Shown piece after piece: positions 26,559 to 35,956 of a stretch of 64,000 bases of DNA. Numbering within the stretch: the first letter of the stretch is position 1; every line of letters starts with the position of its first letter. The position numbers and the translations under genes were made by a program. This DNA is from JANQSS01 sp965249735 (GTDB taxonomy: Bacteria; Bacteroidota; Bacteroidia; Chitinophagales; Saprospiraceae), in the NCBI GenBank assembly GCA_965249735.1, contig CBDFMS010000023.1:62001-126000 (forward strand). Direction: 5' to 3'. Below the pieces are notes generated by a model. That model was not told where the DNA came from, made no database searches, and worked only from the letters and a program-made list of their open reading frames with translations.

Positions 26559-27878
26559 ATGAAAAAAATTGCATTACACTGGCGTATTCTATTGGGAATG
26601 GTAATTGGCGTTATTGTCGGAGTAATCGCAGTAATGATACCCGGAGGTAGTGATATCGTTACAGATTGGGTAAAACCCTTTGGGAAAATATTTATCAATT
26701 CCCTGAAACTTATCGCCATGCCGCTCATTATAGGCTCTTTGATCAAAGGCGTTTCAGATCTTTCAGATTTATCTACCCTTTCCAATATGAGTGTCAGGAC
26801 CATCTCAATTTATATCCTGACAACACTAATTGCCGTGACGGTGGGTCTAACAACAGTCAATATCATTAAGCCCGGACAGCGAATCAACGAGGAAACAAGA
26901 AATCAACTCTTATCCAAGTATGCCGAAGATGCTGAAAGCCGAAATCAGAAAGCAAAAGAAACCAAAGAATTGGGGCCTCTACAACCGCTGGTAGACCTCG
27001 TACCATCAAATATTTTTGAAGCAGCAGCCGAAAATCGGAACATGTTGCAAGTGATTTTCTTCAGTATATTTTTCGGTATCGGATTGATTTTGATACCGAG
27101 TAAAAAAGCTGATCCGGTGAAGGCCTTTTTCGATGGCTTCAATGAAGTCATCCTAAAACTTGTAGATCTAATCATGTTGGCCGCACCATACGGTGTATTT
27201 GCATTATTGGCTGCACTTGTCGTGGACGCCCCCAGTATGGATTTGTTTAAGGCCCTCTTTTGGTATAGTTTATGTGTGTTAATTGGATTAGGATTTTTAA
27301 TTGTGGTCTTCTATCCTACCGTCGTAAGACTCTATACCGGTAAATCGTACAGCTTCTTTTTTAAGGGAATTTCACCTGCGCAATTGCTGGCCTTTTCTAC
27401 CAGCAGTTCCGCCGCAACCCTGCCTGTCACAATAGAACGCGTCGAAGAACACTTGGGTGTTGACGAACATGTCAGTCGCTTCGTTCTACCCATTGGTGCT
27501 ACCATCAATATGGACGGTACCAGTCTTTATCAAGGCGTAGCCGCCGTCTTTATTGCTCAGGCTTTTGGCATGAACCTGGGATTGGGTACACAGCTGGGAA
27601 TCTTAGCTACTGCGACTTTAGCATCTATAGGTAGTGCAGCTGTACCAGGTGCTGGTATGATCATGCTAGCAGGCGTACTTGCGCAAGCCGGCATTCCGGA
27701 AGCAGGCCTCGCCCTTATTTTTGCGGTTGACAGACCTTTGGATATGTGCCGTACAATCGCAAATGTAACCGGCGATGCTACCGTTAGTATGGTTGTTGCT
27801 AAATCTCAAAATTTGTTGGGTGACCCACATGAAAAAACCTGGGATGAACATTATAAACCGGCACATTCAGACGAATAA
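26559..27878 (+). CDS. Dicarboxylate/amino acid:cation symporter (DAACS, GltP/DctA-like)
   Basis: 439 residues, inner membrane. Family signatures are the serine-rich re-entrant hairpin STSSSAATLPVTIE, the NMDGTSLYQGVAAVF motif in the transport core, and the final DRPLDMCRTIANVTGDA, which contains the substrate-binding Asp/Arg/Asn set. Such carriers import glutamate, aspartate or C4-dicarboxylates with Na+ or H+. The Arg in MCRT suggests acidic amino acids or dicarboxylates. It is a stand-alone gene with 144 bases upstream. Confidence 0.93.
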   Translation: MKKIALHWRILLGMVIGVIVGVIAVMIPGGSDIVTDWVKPFGKIFINSLKLIAMPLIIGSLIKGVSDLSDLSTLSNMSVRTISIYILTTLIAVTVGLTTVNIIKPGQRINEETRNQLLSKYAEDAESRNQKAKETKELGPLQPLVDLVPSNIFEAAAENRNMLQVIFFSIFFGIGLILIPSKKADPVKAFFDGFNEVILKLVDLIMLAAPYGVFALLAALVVDAPSMDLFKALFWYSLCVLIGLGFLIVVFYPTVVRLYTGKSYSFFFKGISPAQLLAFSTSSSAATLPVTIERVEEHLGVDEHVSRFVLPIGATINMDGTSLYQGVAAVFIAQAFGMNLGLGTQLGILATATLASIGSAAVPGAGMIMLAGVLAQAGIPEAGLALIFAVDRPLDMCRTIANVTGDATVSMVVAKSQNLLGDPHEKTWDEHYKPAHSDE

Positions 27879-27953
27879 TATCGCTTGAACCACGTTCATC
27901 ATTTTGATGTTTTTAGTTTTGTCATCTTTTAATAAATAAAAAATTCGTTGTTT

Positions 27954-28484
27954 ATGTCAACATTAGGTATTGGCTCGCGCGTTGATCATCCTGCCTATGG
28001 TGGAGGGGTTATCGTAAAATTGCACAAGGCAGCATATGATGTATGCTTCCTTCAGTATGGAATTAAATTAGTCGGAAGGGAATACGACAAATGGAAAGTC
28101 ATTGAATCGGTGGAATCAGATGAACAAGTCACATTTAATGATTTCGAAAAATCACTTGCAAAAGTTTTGAGGTCTTTTTCAGACATCACAGAAGTAGTGG
28201 AATTAGGGGATAAATGGAAAGACGGAAAAATGATTCTCGAACCTGGTGAAGAAGGCCTTCAACCAAAAGAAATTCCAATTGATGGTTTCTTTCATAAGAT
28301 AGTGATGGTGCGCGATCGAATTCGCATCATGGAGCAGCGAATCAACTCGAGTAAAAACTTATCCGACGAAGAAAAAGTCAACTTGCAACAATATTTAACA
28401 CGGATTTACGGCAGTCTCACGACCTTCAACGTGTTGTTTAAAAATAAGGATGATCACTTCGTAGGTGATCGCTCGAAAGGATAA
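27954..28484 (+). CDS. Conserved Bacteroidota protein of unknown function, SH3-like N-terminus
   Basis: 176 residues from the ATG at 27954 (the frame is open from TTG at 27948). The first 50 residues (GIGSRVDHPAYGGGVIVKLHKAAYDVCFLQYGIKLVGREYDKWKVIE) look like a small SH3/Tudor-like barrel, as found in CarD-type or RNA-binding modules. The C-terminal half is helical with a likely coiled coil (IVMVRDRIRIMEQRINSSKNLSDEEKVNLQQYLTRIYGSL, read as several helices). There is no signal peptide, so it is cytoplasmic. A link to nucleic-acid or RNA-polymerase binding is only a guess. Confidence 0.72.
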   Translation: MSTLGIGSRVDHPAYGGGVIVKLHKAAYDVCFLQYGIKLVGREYDKWKVIESVESDEQVTFNDFEKSLAKVLRSFSDITEVVELGDKWKDGKMILEPGEEGLQPKEIPIDGFFHKIVMVRDRIRIMEQRINSSKNLSDEEKVNLQQYLTRIYGSLTTFNVLFKNKDDHFVGDRSKG

Positions 28485-28528
28485 AAACGATTTATCAATT
28501 CATATCATTTGCAGAATTAATTAAATAC

Positions 28529-29881
28529 ATGATTAATCTCTTAAAGGCACCACTTTCAATTATTTCAAGATGTACGGTCTTTATTGTAATGACGAGTATT
28601 TGTTTATCAATTTCGTCATGCGTTGAACCTATTAATCCATATTCAGCCATTGCACCTGGTGTTTGGCGTGGCGTACTTTATATCGATCCAAATAAATCAG
28701 TTAATCCCAGTATTGAAGATCAACGAACGCGTCAACAAAATCTCCATCAGGAAAATGATTCCGGGATCTTACCTTTTCTCTTTGAAATAATATATGAGAA
28801 CGACACGTCCTGGTATGTGGAGATACTGAATGGTGTGGAACGCATACCCGTACGTAACTTAACATATGAGCGAACCAGGGCTGAAGCTAATAAGACGCTA
28901 ACCATGGATTTTGTCGTGTATGACTCACATATTCAGGCCGTGGTTAAAGAAGATATCATGCAAGGCCATTTCATCGTTCGCTCAAAAGATAATTATCGGA
29001 TTCCATTTTCTGCTTTTCATGCACAGAAAGACCGATTCATTCAAAAGGCCAATTCTTCACAATCCGCAGAACTTGGTGGTCGCTGGGAAGTGACTTTTGA
29101 ACCGGAATCCGACGATGAATACAAGGCCATTGGCGATTTCAGCCAAAATGGAAATCACCTCTCAGGTACATTTTTGACTGAAACCGGAGATTACCGTTAC
29201 CTGGATGGTATGGTCGAGGGTAATAAAATGTGGTTGTCCGTATTTGATGGCGCTCATGCATTTTTATTTCATGCAAAAGAGCAACCGGATGGAAGTCTTC
29301 AAGGTATTTTTAGAATCGGCAAACATTATCAAAGTACGTGGATAGCACATCGAAATGATGACTTTATCCTGACTCATCCTGATTCACTCTCCCGCGCAAC
29401 GACACGCGAATTTTCCCTCACTATGCCGAACGAAAACGGGATTCCTACTACCTTCCCAAACCCAAATAAAAAGGGTGTTAAAATTCTTCAAATAATGGGG
29501 ACCTGGTGCCCGAATTGCAAGGATGAAACGGAATTTTTAGTAGACTATTTAAAGGCACATCCGGATCTTCCTCTGGATATTACTGCAATCGCTTTTGAAC
29601 GCTACCCGGAAGAAGCGAAGGCTCTAGCTGCTATAAGACGCTACAAAGAGGCTATGCAAATTCCTTATCCTATTCTTTGGGGAGGCAAGGCGAGTAAGAA
29701 AAGTGCTTCGCAGGCACTACCTATGATAGACAAAGTAATTTCGTATCCAACTATGATCATTCTGGACAAAAAAAATAAGGTGCGAAAAGTGCACACAGGA
29801 TTCTCCGGACCGGCAACTTCTACTTTCGAATCCTTTAGCGAAGATTTTAATCTATTTATTGAAAAATTAGCGGCGGAGTAA
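28529..29881 (+). CDS. TlpA-like thioredoxin lipoprotein with N-terminal beta-rich domain
   Basis: 450 residues. A signal with lipobox puts the lipidated Cys at 31 (SISSCVEP). Residues 40-290 are beta-rich and resemble the N-terminal domain seen in many Bacteroidota thiol-disulphide oxidoreductases, with repeated patterns like GRWEVTFEPES and LSGTFLTETGDYRYLDG. The C-terminal thioredoxin domain has an intact CPNC (Cys327, Cys330) in IMGTWCPNCKDETEFL and a cis-Pro region (ISYPTMIILDKKNKV). It probably acts as a periplasmic reductant of protein disulphides or haem-maturation partners. It ends directly against the convergent murQ gene. Confidence 0.88.
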   Translation: MINLLKAPLSIISRCTVFIVMTSICLSISSCVEPINPYSAIAPGVWRGVLYIDPNKSVNPSIEDQRTRQQNLHQENDSGILPFLFEIIYENDTSWYVEILNGVERIPVRNLTYERTRAEANKTLTMDFVVYDSHIQAVVKEDIMQGHFIVRSKDNYRIPFSAFHAQKDRFIQKANSSQSAELGGRWEVTFEPESDDEYKAIGDFSQNGNHLSGTFLTETGDYRYLDGMVEGNKMWLSVFDGAHAFLFHAKEQPDGSLQGIFRIGKHYQSTWIAHRNDDFILTHPDSLSRATTREFSLTMPNENGIPTTFPNPNKKGVKILQIMGTWCPNCKDETEFLVDYLKAHPDLPLDITAIAFERYPEEAKALAAIRRYKEAMQIPYPILWGGKASKKSASQALPMIDKVISYPTMIILDKKNKVRKVHTGFSGPATSTFESFSEDFNLFIEKLAAE

Positions 29882-30682
29882 TTAATGACTATCGATTACC
29901 TTTCTCACACTTCCGTGTTCGAGCAATAATTCTTTCGCCTTTTCATAGTCAATATCGAGATGTGCGGATATTAATCGCGTCCCCCGGTCGACAAGTTTAT
30001 TATTACTTAATTGCATGTCAACCATTTTATTATCTAAAACTCTTCCTAATCTTATCATGGTAGAAGTGCTCAACATATTTAATATTAATTTTTGAGCAGT
30101 ACCTGACTTCATTCTTGTACTTCCGGTTACAAATTCCGGACCAACCAAACACACAATCGGAAAATTAGAAACAGCTTCAAGCGGGCTGTTTGAATTACAT
30201 GTGATGCATCCGGTGAGGATACCCTTTTCCTGACAGTCTTTCAATCCATGAACCACATAAGGAGTCGTGCCACTAGCTGCAATACCGACCACAATATCTT
30301 TATCTGATACATTGTACGCTTTCAATTCTTGCCAGGCAAGATGCTGATCGTCTTCGGCAAATTCAACAGCTTTGCGAATAGCTATATCCCCGCCTGCCAT
30401 GAGTCCAATGACCCAGTCATACGGAACTCCAAAAGTTGGTGGACATTCAGAAGCATCTAAAATTCCCAACCGTCCACTCGTACCTGCGCCGATATAAAAC
30501 AATCTGCCCCCTTCCTCCATTTTGCTCACAACGGCCTCGACTAATTCAACTATATAAGGTATACAATTCTTTACTGCACCGGGAACACTTTGATCTTCAT
30601 TATTGATGGATTCCAATAATTCTACCACTGACATTTTTTCCAAATGTCGATAATGAGAAGATCGTTCTGTAATCTTATCCAT
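29882..30682 (-). CDS. murQ: N-acetylmuramic acid 6-phosphate etherase
   Basis: 266 residues from the ATG at 30682 (MDKITERSSHYRHLEKMSV, the family N-terminus; a longer frame starts 33 bases earlier). It cleaves the lactyl ether of MurNAc-6-phosphate to give GlcNAc-6-phosphate and lactate in peptidoglycan recycling. The SIS fold is marked by FYIGAGTSGRLGILDASECPPTFG and later FVTGSTRMKSGTAQKLILNMLST. It overlaps the upstream sodium:solute symporter gene by 8 bases, so the two form an operon and the symporter likely supplies the sugar. Confidence 0.94.
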   Translation of the reverse strand: MDKITERSSHYRHLEKMSVVELLESINNEDQSVPGAVKNCIPYIVELVEAVVSKMEEGGRLFYIGAGTSGRLGILDASECPPTFGVPYDWVIGLMAGGDIAIRKAVEFAEDDQHLAWQELKAYNVSDKDIVVGIAASGTTPYVVHGLKDCQEKGILTGCITCNSNSPLEAVSNFPIVCLVGPEFVTGSTRMKSGTAQKLILNMLSTSTMIRLGRVLDNKMVDMQLSNNKLVDRGTRLISAHLDIDYEKAKELLLEHGSVRKVIDSH

Positions 30683-32159
30683 CAGCTTTTGATTTAGAAA
30701 AAAGTAACAATCCAATGAAGGTAATCAAAGCATTCAATGGTAAGATTAAAAACCCAAACTTCAATCCATTAAACCAGACCATTGAATTTACATTTAATAC
30801 ATAAGAAATGGCAGGAGCGATCAGGCAAATAGCAATCACATACATCGGATCAATTGTACGCCTGAACCACAATGCAAAACAAAATAAAGCTAAAATCGGC
30901 CCGTAGGTATACCCTGCTGCCTTAAATAAATCATTAATAACCGATCCACTATTCATTGAATTGAATACAATAATGATAATGGCCAGTATAACGCTAAAAG
31001 AGACATGAACTTTAAACCGAAGCTTCCGGGAAGCCACAGGTGACAGATCAGTCCTTTTTTCAAAATTTAGAAAATCAATACAAAATGCGGTAGTCAATGA
31101 GGTCAATGCAGAATCCGCACTGGAATAAGCTGCAGCCAACAATCCAATTAAAAACAATATTCCTACAATCGTCGGAAGGTGATCCATGGCCAATGTTGGG
31201 TAGATACGGTCTGCCTGTTCAGGAAGAGTTATCGCCAGATCTTGTGCATAGATAAATAATAATGCCCCTAGTGTGATGAACAATAAGTTGGCAAATACCA
31301 GAATAATACTAAAGACAAACATGTTTTTCTGTGCTTCAGGTAAGGAGCGGCAGGTTAGATTTTTTTGCATCATGTCCTGATCTAGTCCGGTCATCACCAC
31401 AGTAATAAGTGCACCAGATAAAACCTGTTTGAAAAAATTATTGGGATCTGCCCATCCATTTTCGAAATAGAAAATCTGGCCCAGATTTGAAGCTTTAATT
31501 CGCGGCCATATTTCAAATATTCCAATATCCAAGGCATTGCAAATACTGACAATGGTCATAATGACGGCCAGCAACATAAATACTGTCTGAAGTGTATCGG
31601 TAATTACAATTGTCCGAATACCACCACGAAAAGTATAAGTCCAAATTAATACGATCGTGATCACAACGGTGAGCCAAAATGGGATATTCCATGCATCCAT
31701 GATCATGACTTGTAAAACGATGGCCACCAGAAATAACCGGAATGATGCCCCGATGATACGCGATAAAATAAAGAAAGCGGATCCGGTTTTATAGGCTGCC
31801 CAACCAAGACGATTTTCTAAAAACCCATAAATTGTTGTCAGTTGATACTTATAATAAATGGGAAGTAGGACATTCGCAATAATCATATAACCGAATAAAT
31901 ACCCCCACACCATTTGCATGTAAGAATAATTTGTATTCAGGCCTTCCCGACCAATAACACCGGGAATGGAAATAAATGTAACACCAGATAGCGAGGCACC
32001 AACCATTCCAATGGCGACTAAATACCATGGACTACTCCGTTTTGCCAGGAAGAAGTTGTCATTTCCCGAATCTTTTCCTGTTATATGAGAAATGACTAAG
32101 AGAAGAATAAAATAAACGACAACAATAGATACGACGGTCAGGGGGTTGAGAGTTGACAT
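30675..32159 (-). CDS. Sodium:solute symporter (SSS family), probably for a muropeptide-derived sugar
   Basis: 494 residues with about 13-14 membrane segments. Typical SSS features are the LAKRSSPWYLVAIGMVGASLSGVTFISIPG stretch (read across helix 2), RIIGASFRLFLV, and the mid-protein SSADSALTSLTTAF sodium-site region. It is co-transcribed and overlaps by 8 bases with murQ. In Bacteroidota a symporter next to murQ is a good candidate for uptake of MurNAc or anhydro-MurNAc; the specificity is inferred from this position only. No kinase gene for MurNAc is adjacent, so phosphorylation must come from elsewhere. Confidence 0.9.
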   Translation of the reverse strand: MSTLNPLTVVSIVVVYFILLLVISHITGKDSGNDNFFLAKRSSPWYLVAIGMVGASLSGVTFISIPGVIGREGLNTNYSYMQMVWGYLFGYMIIANVLLPIYYKYQLTTIYGFLENRLGWAAYKTGSAFFILSRIIGASFRLFLVAIVLQVMIMDAWNIPFWLTVVITIVLIWTYTFRGGIRTIVITDTLQTVFMLLAVIMTIVSICNALDIGIFEIWPRIKASNLGQIFYFENGWADPNNFFKQVLSGALITVVMTGLDQDMMQKNLTCRSLPEAQKNMFVFSIILVFANLLFITLGALLFIYAQDLAITLPEQADRIYPTLAMDHLPTIVGILFLIGLLAAAYSSADSALTSLTTAFCIDFLNFEKRTDLSPVASRKLRFKVHVSFSVILAIIIIVFNSMNSGSVINDLFKAAGYTYGPILALFCFALWFRRTIDPMYVIAICLIAPAISYVLNVNSMVWFNGLKFGFLILPLNALITFIGLLLFSKSKADG

Positions 32160-32236
32160 ATGTTTCGCAAGTTAATAAAGCCCACGCAGTAGCAGATGAC
32201 ATTGTTCACTCATCTGGGTGAACAGCCAATGAATCT

Positions 32237-33571
32237 TTAGTGACACCCCATATCTTGTTGGGATCGAAAATCATTATTCGGAAAGCAGTTTCCACTCAGA
32301 ACCTGATCGGGTACATATCGATCTAGATTCGGGTCACGCAATCCATTTTTTAAGAAAGCTTCAAGGTCTGTTCGCTCTTGCGACGTGAGGTTGAGTGGTT
32401 TAAACTGACTCGCGATCTGTCGTTCAGGAACGCGCGGGTTTTGTGGAATAGCCAGATCGAAGTAGGCAACCACCTCTTCCAATGAAGTCAAGCTGCTTCC
32501 ATGAAAAAAGAAAGGATTATCACCCACATTATAAAGTTGTGGTACTTTAAACTTATAATAGTCTTCTGCATCACCTGTAAAGCCACCTCGACCGTAATTT
32601 TTTGGATCCTGTGGGTTTCGATTATATGACGGTTGCATATCCATGTCGTTTACACCCAGTGCGAAATAGCGATTTGAACCCAGGTTCTTCTCAGAGTGGC
32701 ATGCAGCACAATTCCCTCGCTCAAAAAATACCAAAGCACCACGTTTTTCTGAAGCCGACATAGCCGAATAATCACCTTTCAACCAATTTTGAAACGGAGC
32801 TTGATTCGATATCAAGGTCCTTAAGAACGCAGAAATGGCAAAACTCCCGGTTGTGAGCGAGTATCGATCCGCTTCAGGAAATTCAGGAAATGCCTCATCA
32901 AAAAGATTACGATATCCTAATTCACTCACAACCTCTTCGTCTATGATCATACGATGAAATTCCAGTCCGACGATATTTTGTGTTTCCAGACCCTGCATGC
33001 CAAGATGATTGAGATTTGTCTCATCTATATGAACTCCATAAATGTCTTCCAGCCCTATATTCTTATCTGTCCCACCAAATTGGCCATTCCAAAGCGTATT
33101 CGGTACAAAAGCAACGTTGAGTACGGATAATGGGCGAATGCCTTGCACATCCATTTCGTCTTCATCGTATTCGGGATTTTGTAGGCGACCTTCTCCATTG
33201 ATCCCTATTCCGACTCCTCCATCAGCTATACCTTGCATACTACCAGGCTTGAATCCAGCCGAAGCTAAGTGACAGCTTCCACAAGAATATGTTTCAATTC
33301 CCGATTCATATCTGGCATCACGGGCCAATCCGGTTTCAAAGAAAAGCATTTGGCCAAGTCGAACTTTGGCCTCATTCAATGGATTTAAAGTTTCCTGAGG
33401 AAGTGCACTGTAGTCATCTGCAGCGGGAAGAATAAAATGTTGAAGCGATCCATCATTCGATGCATTGCGAATGGCTCGGATAAGAACAGTATCATCCGTT
33501 GATTCAACCAAATGATCGGATTCACATGCCATAAACAGGCAAAGTAGTATCAAAATTAATGTAAACCGCAT
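32237..33571 (-). CDS. Di-haem cytochrome c peroxidase/MauG-like lipoprotein
   Basis: 444 residues. A lipobox puts the lipidated Cys at 16 (LFMACES). Two haem c sites: CGSCH at 97-101 and CAACH at 288-292. The order, spacing and motifs (LGQMLFFETGLARD before haem 1; KVPQLYNVGDNPFFFHGSSLTSLEEVVAYF near the C-terminus) are those of bacterial di-haem peroxidases. They reduce hydrogen peroxide, or in MauG relatives oxidise protein substrates, in the periplasm. A promoter with both boxes is at 33595-33627. Confidence 0.92.
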   Translation of the reverse strand: MRFTLILILLCLFMACESDHLVESTDDTVLIRAIRNASNDGSLQHFILPAADDYSALPQETLNPLNEAKVRLGQMLFFETGLARDARYESGIETYSCGSCHLASAGFKPGSMQGIADGGVGIGINGEGRLQNPEYDEDEMDVQGIRPLSVLNVAFVPNTLWNGQFGGTDKNIGLEDIYGVHIDETNLNHLGMQGLETQNIVGLEFHRMIIDEEVVSELGYRNLFDEAFPEFPEADRYSLTTGSFAISAFLRTLISNQAPFQNWLKGDYSAMSASEKRGALVFFERGNCAACHSEKNLGSNRYFALGVNDMDMQPSYNRNPQDPKNYGRGGFTGDAEDYYKFKVPQLYNVGDNPFFFHGSSLTSLEEVVAYFDLAIPQNPRVPERQIASQFKPLNLTSQERTDLEAFLKNGLRDPNLDRYVPDQVLSGNCFPNNDFRSQQDMGCH

Positions 33572-33594
33572 TTTATTTAACTCGTTATGTGTCT

Positions 33595-33627
33595 CAAATA
33601 TATTAAACTATTGTCTAATATGTCAAA
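33595..33627 (-). promoter_or_regulatory. Bacteroidota-type promoter for the di-haem peroxidase
   Basis: On the minus strand: TTTG (33624-33627), 21-base spacer, TATATTTG (33595-33602), then 23 bases to the ATG. Confidence 0.6.
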
Positions 33628-33756
33628 TTCCAATACAAATTTAATACAATATTCTATAGGTGGCCAAAAACTGTTTCTGCCCTATGATTAAAGATAAGGC
33701 AATCAGTCCGTAATTTAATCCTGACTAACATAATATTTGAAGTCGGTATTTAGATA

Positions 33757-35295
33757 TCACTCTCTGACGAATGCGATAGGCATGGTCGGATCGTAATTTC
33801 CAAATATTAGTGGGTGCTGGCTATTGTTTGTGTATGACCGCACCTGCTCATCGATGTATTGGTACAACTCTGTTATGGATATTGTGAGGTCCTGATTGAG
33901 ATCAGCTTGACCCCGAAGACCCCGGATCAAATAATGACTAAATATACCCTGACGCAATCCGGTGCTTTCTAACGATACTTCTTCGCCCTTGCTAGAGGTA
34001 ATAAAAGCAATGCCATCTTGTGCATCAGACAGTTGTTGGTAGAATCCTGACAATTGAAAACTTAAAGAATTCCGAGCTGTCAATAAGCTGCCTGAATGGC
34101 AGGCATCAGCTATGACTATTTTATGTTTGGCCCGACTTTGTTCCACTATGTTTCGTATTTCGTCATATTTGACAGCATTGTTGTAGCCGTCAAAATCACT
34201 GGGGATCATCCTGCCTTGTAATCCGTGACCGGAGAAATAAAGTAAAACGACATCATTTTCATCTGCCCTGTAAAAGGTTTGTTGCAATTGACGGACAATA
34301 TCATTTCGATTTGCCTGCTCATCGATCAACAACGAAATCTGATCGTCTGGTATAGCACCACCTTCAGGACTTTTGAGAAAGGCATAAAGATGGAATGCAT
34401 CATCATCTGTATATTTTAATGTTGGCATATGATTGTATCGACTCACGCCGATGATAACTGCCCAAATTTTGGTCTGATCATCGCGATCAACTTTTACCGT
34501 TTCCTTAATCAAATTATGATCTGCCGACAATTCTTTGACAGGGCGACCATCTTCCCAAATGGCACCGTAAGCCCTGCCATTGATGTATTGTACGACGCCT
34601 TCACCATGCGGAGCATGATTTTTCCAGGCTCCGATATATACATCACCATTTTGATAATCAACCCGGCCTCGTCCATCCGGTTGCCCTTGTACAAACATAC
34701 CTGTATATACCGTCCCATCTTCGTACATAAACCGGCCAACTTCATAGTGACAATGCTGTTGATTACAATCGGTGATTTGGTCACTTTGCACATCTTCTTT
34801 CTTATCTGACGATTCTTTGTTCTTATCAACCCCCCATAATTTCACTTTTCTATTTACGGGCTCCCCATCAACCCATTGGCCTTCGACAATCTCCCCACTG
34901 TCGCTTGTATACTTCCCCGTCCCATGAAACGTGCCTTCTTCAAAATTCCCCACGTAGGCATGGCCATTCGGGAAGTCTATACGTCCGGAACCATGAAATT
35001 TATTCTTTTTGAATTCTCCTTCATACACGAAATTGCCTTTGGAGGTGAATTTTCCATTTCCCTCCCGCACATGATTGACCCAATCACCTTCATAGATGTC
35101 ACCATTAGCAAAATGCAATATCCCAAATCCCTGAGCTAGGTGATTCAAGAAACTGCCAACCAATCTGGCGCCACTTGGATAGACATATATGCCTTTGCCA
35201 TTTTCACAATCGCCTGATACGCATTGGGCTTGCAAAGCAGTACCGTTCAGGACTTGAGATAAACTTATAATGAGAATTAACTTCATCCATTTCAT
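33757..35295 (-). CDS. Secreted MORN-repeat protein fused to a caspase-like (C14) peptidase
   Basis: 512 residues from the ATG at 35295 (a TTG lies 6 bases earlier), with a signal peptide ending ALQAQ. MORN-type repeats fill residues 30-145 (YEGDWVNHVREGNGKF, YEGEFKKNKFHGSGRIDF) and resume at 190-250 (YTGMFVQGQPDGRGRVDY, YIGAWKNHAPHGEGVVQY). Between them is a charged linker. The C-terminal caspase/metacaspase p20-like domain begins WAVIIGVSRYNHMPTLKYTDDDA, with catalytic His357 (FSGHG) and Cys399 (ADACHSGS). Both catalytic residues are intact. Export of a caspase-like peptidase with MORN repeats suggests a surface or periplasmic protease; substrates are unknown. Confidence 0.88.
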   Translation of the reverse strand: MKWMKLILIISLSQVLNGTALQAQCVSGDCENGKGIYVYPSGARLVGSFLNHLAQGFGILHFANGDIYEGDWVNHVREGNGKFTSKGNFVYEGEFKKNKFHGSGRIDFPNGHAYVGNFEEGTFHGTGKYTSDSGEIVEGQWVDGEPVNRKVKLWGVDKNKESSDKKEDVQSDQITDCNQQHCHYEVGRFMYEDGTVYTGMFVQGQPDGRGRVDYQNGDVYIGAWKNHAPHGEGVVQYINGRAYGAIWEDGRPVKELSADHNLIKETVKVDRDDQTKIWAVIIGVSRYNHMPTLKYTDDDAFHLYAFLKSPEGGAIPDDQISLLIDEQANRNDIVRQLQQTFYRADENDVVLLYFSGHGLQGRMIPSDFDGYNNAVKYDEIRNIVEQSRAKHKIVIADACHSGSLLTARNSLSFQLSGFYQQLSDAQDGIAFITSSKGEEVSLESTGLRQGIFSHYLIRGLRGQADLNQDLTISITELYQYIDEQVRSYTNNSQHPLIFGNYDPTMPIAFVRE

Positions 35296-35461
35296 AGACA
35301 AGATTTTCAGGTTATTGAAGGATCAGGTAGATGTGGACGATAGAAATGAATTTATATAAAAACTATTTGAAACAAAATCATATTGTACAACTCAATCTGT
35401 TAAATGCATGTTTTATCTTTGGCCGATAAATGTAAATTGGACATTAACTGAAAATTAAATT

Positions 35462-35944
35462 ATGAAATACCTATTCAACGCCCTGATTATCACAGCTTTA
35501 TTTTTAACAGCTAGTTGCAAGAACAGCGAAGCTCCTGCTGAAGACCAAATCCACTTTGGTGAGAAAATCGATGAAACCGGAGCACAAACGATTAGCGAAG
35601 TGTTGGCAAGCCTTGGTGAAACTGAAAGTGTACAAGTAAAAATGGTGGGCCAGGTCGAGTCTGTCTGCCAAACTAAAGGCTGCTGGATGAATCTACAGGA
35701 TGATCCGAACGCTGAAAGTGCTAGTTTTTTCGTGAAATTTGAGGATTACGGATTTTTCGTTCCTAAAGACCTTTCTGGAAGTCGAGTAGTTGTCGAAGGA
35801 AGTGCTTATAAAGAAGCAACATCGGTCGAAGAACTTCGCCACTACGCAGAAGATGAAGGTGCAAGTGAAGAGGAAATCGCCGCCATCACCGAGCCAATTG
35901 AAGAATACAAATTCATGGCCACAGGTGTAAAGATCCTCCAATAA
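35462..35944 (+). CDS. DUF4920 lipoprotein
   Basis: 160 residues, lipoprotein signal with lipobox TASC (Cys19). The body matches the DUF4920 pattern: HFGEKIDETGAQTISEVLASLG, then VQVKMVGQVESVCQTKGCWMNL with two conserved cysteines (C-x4-C), and FVKFEDYGFFVPKD. These resemble OB-fold-like small lipoproteins in Bacteroidota whose function is unknown. A TATCTTTG box is at 35414-35421. The GH113-like gene begins 13 bases after the stop, so they may be co-transcribed. Confidence 0.85.
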   Translation: MKYLFNALIITALFLTASCKNSEAPAEDQIHFGEKIDETGAQTISEVLASLGETESVQVKMVGQVESVCQTKGCWMNLQDDPNAESASFFVKFEDYGFFVPKDLSGSRVVVEGSAYKEATSVEELRHYAEDEGASEEEIAAITEPIEEYKFMATGVKILQ

Positions 35945-35956
35945 ATCACTGAGTTC

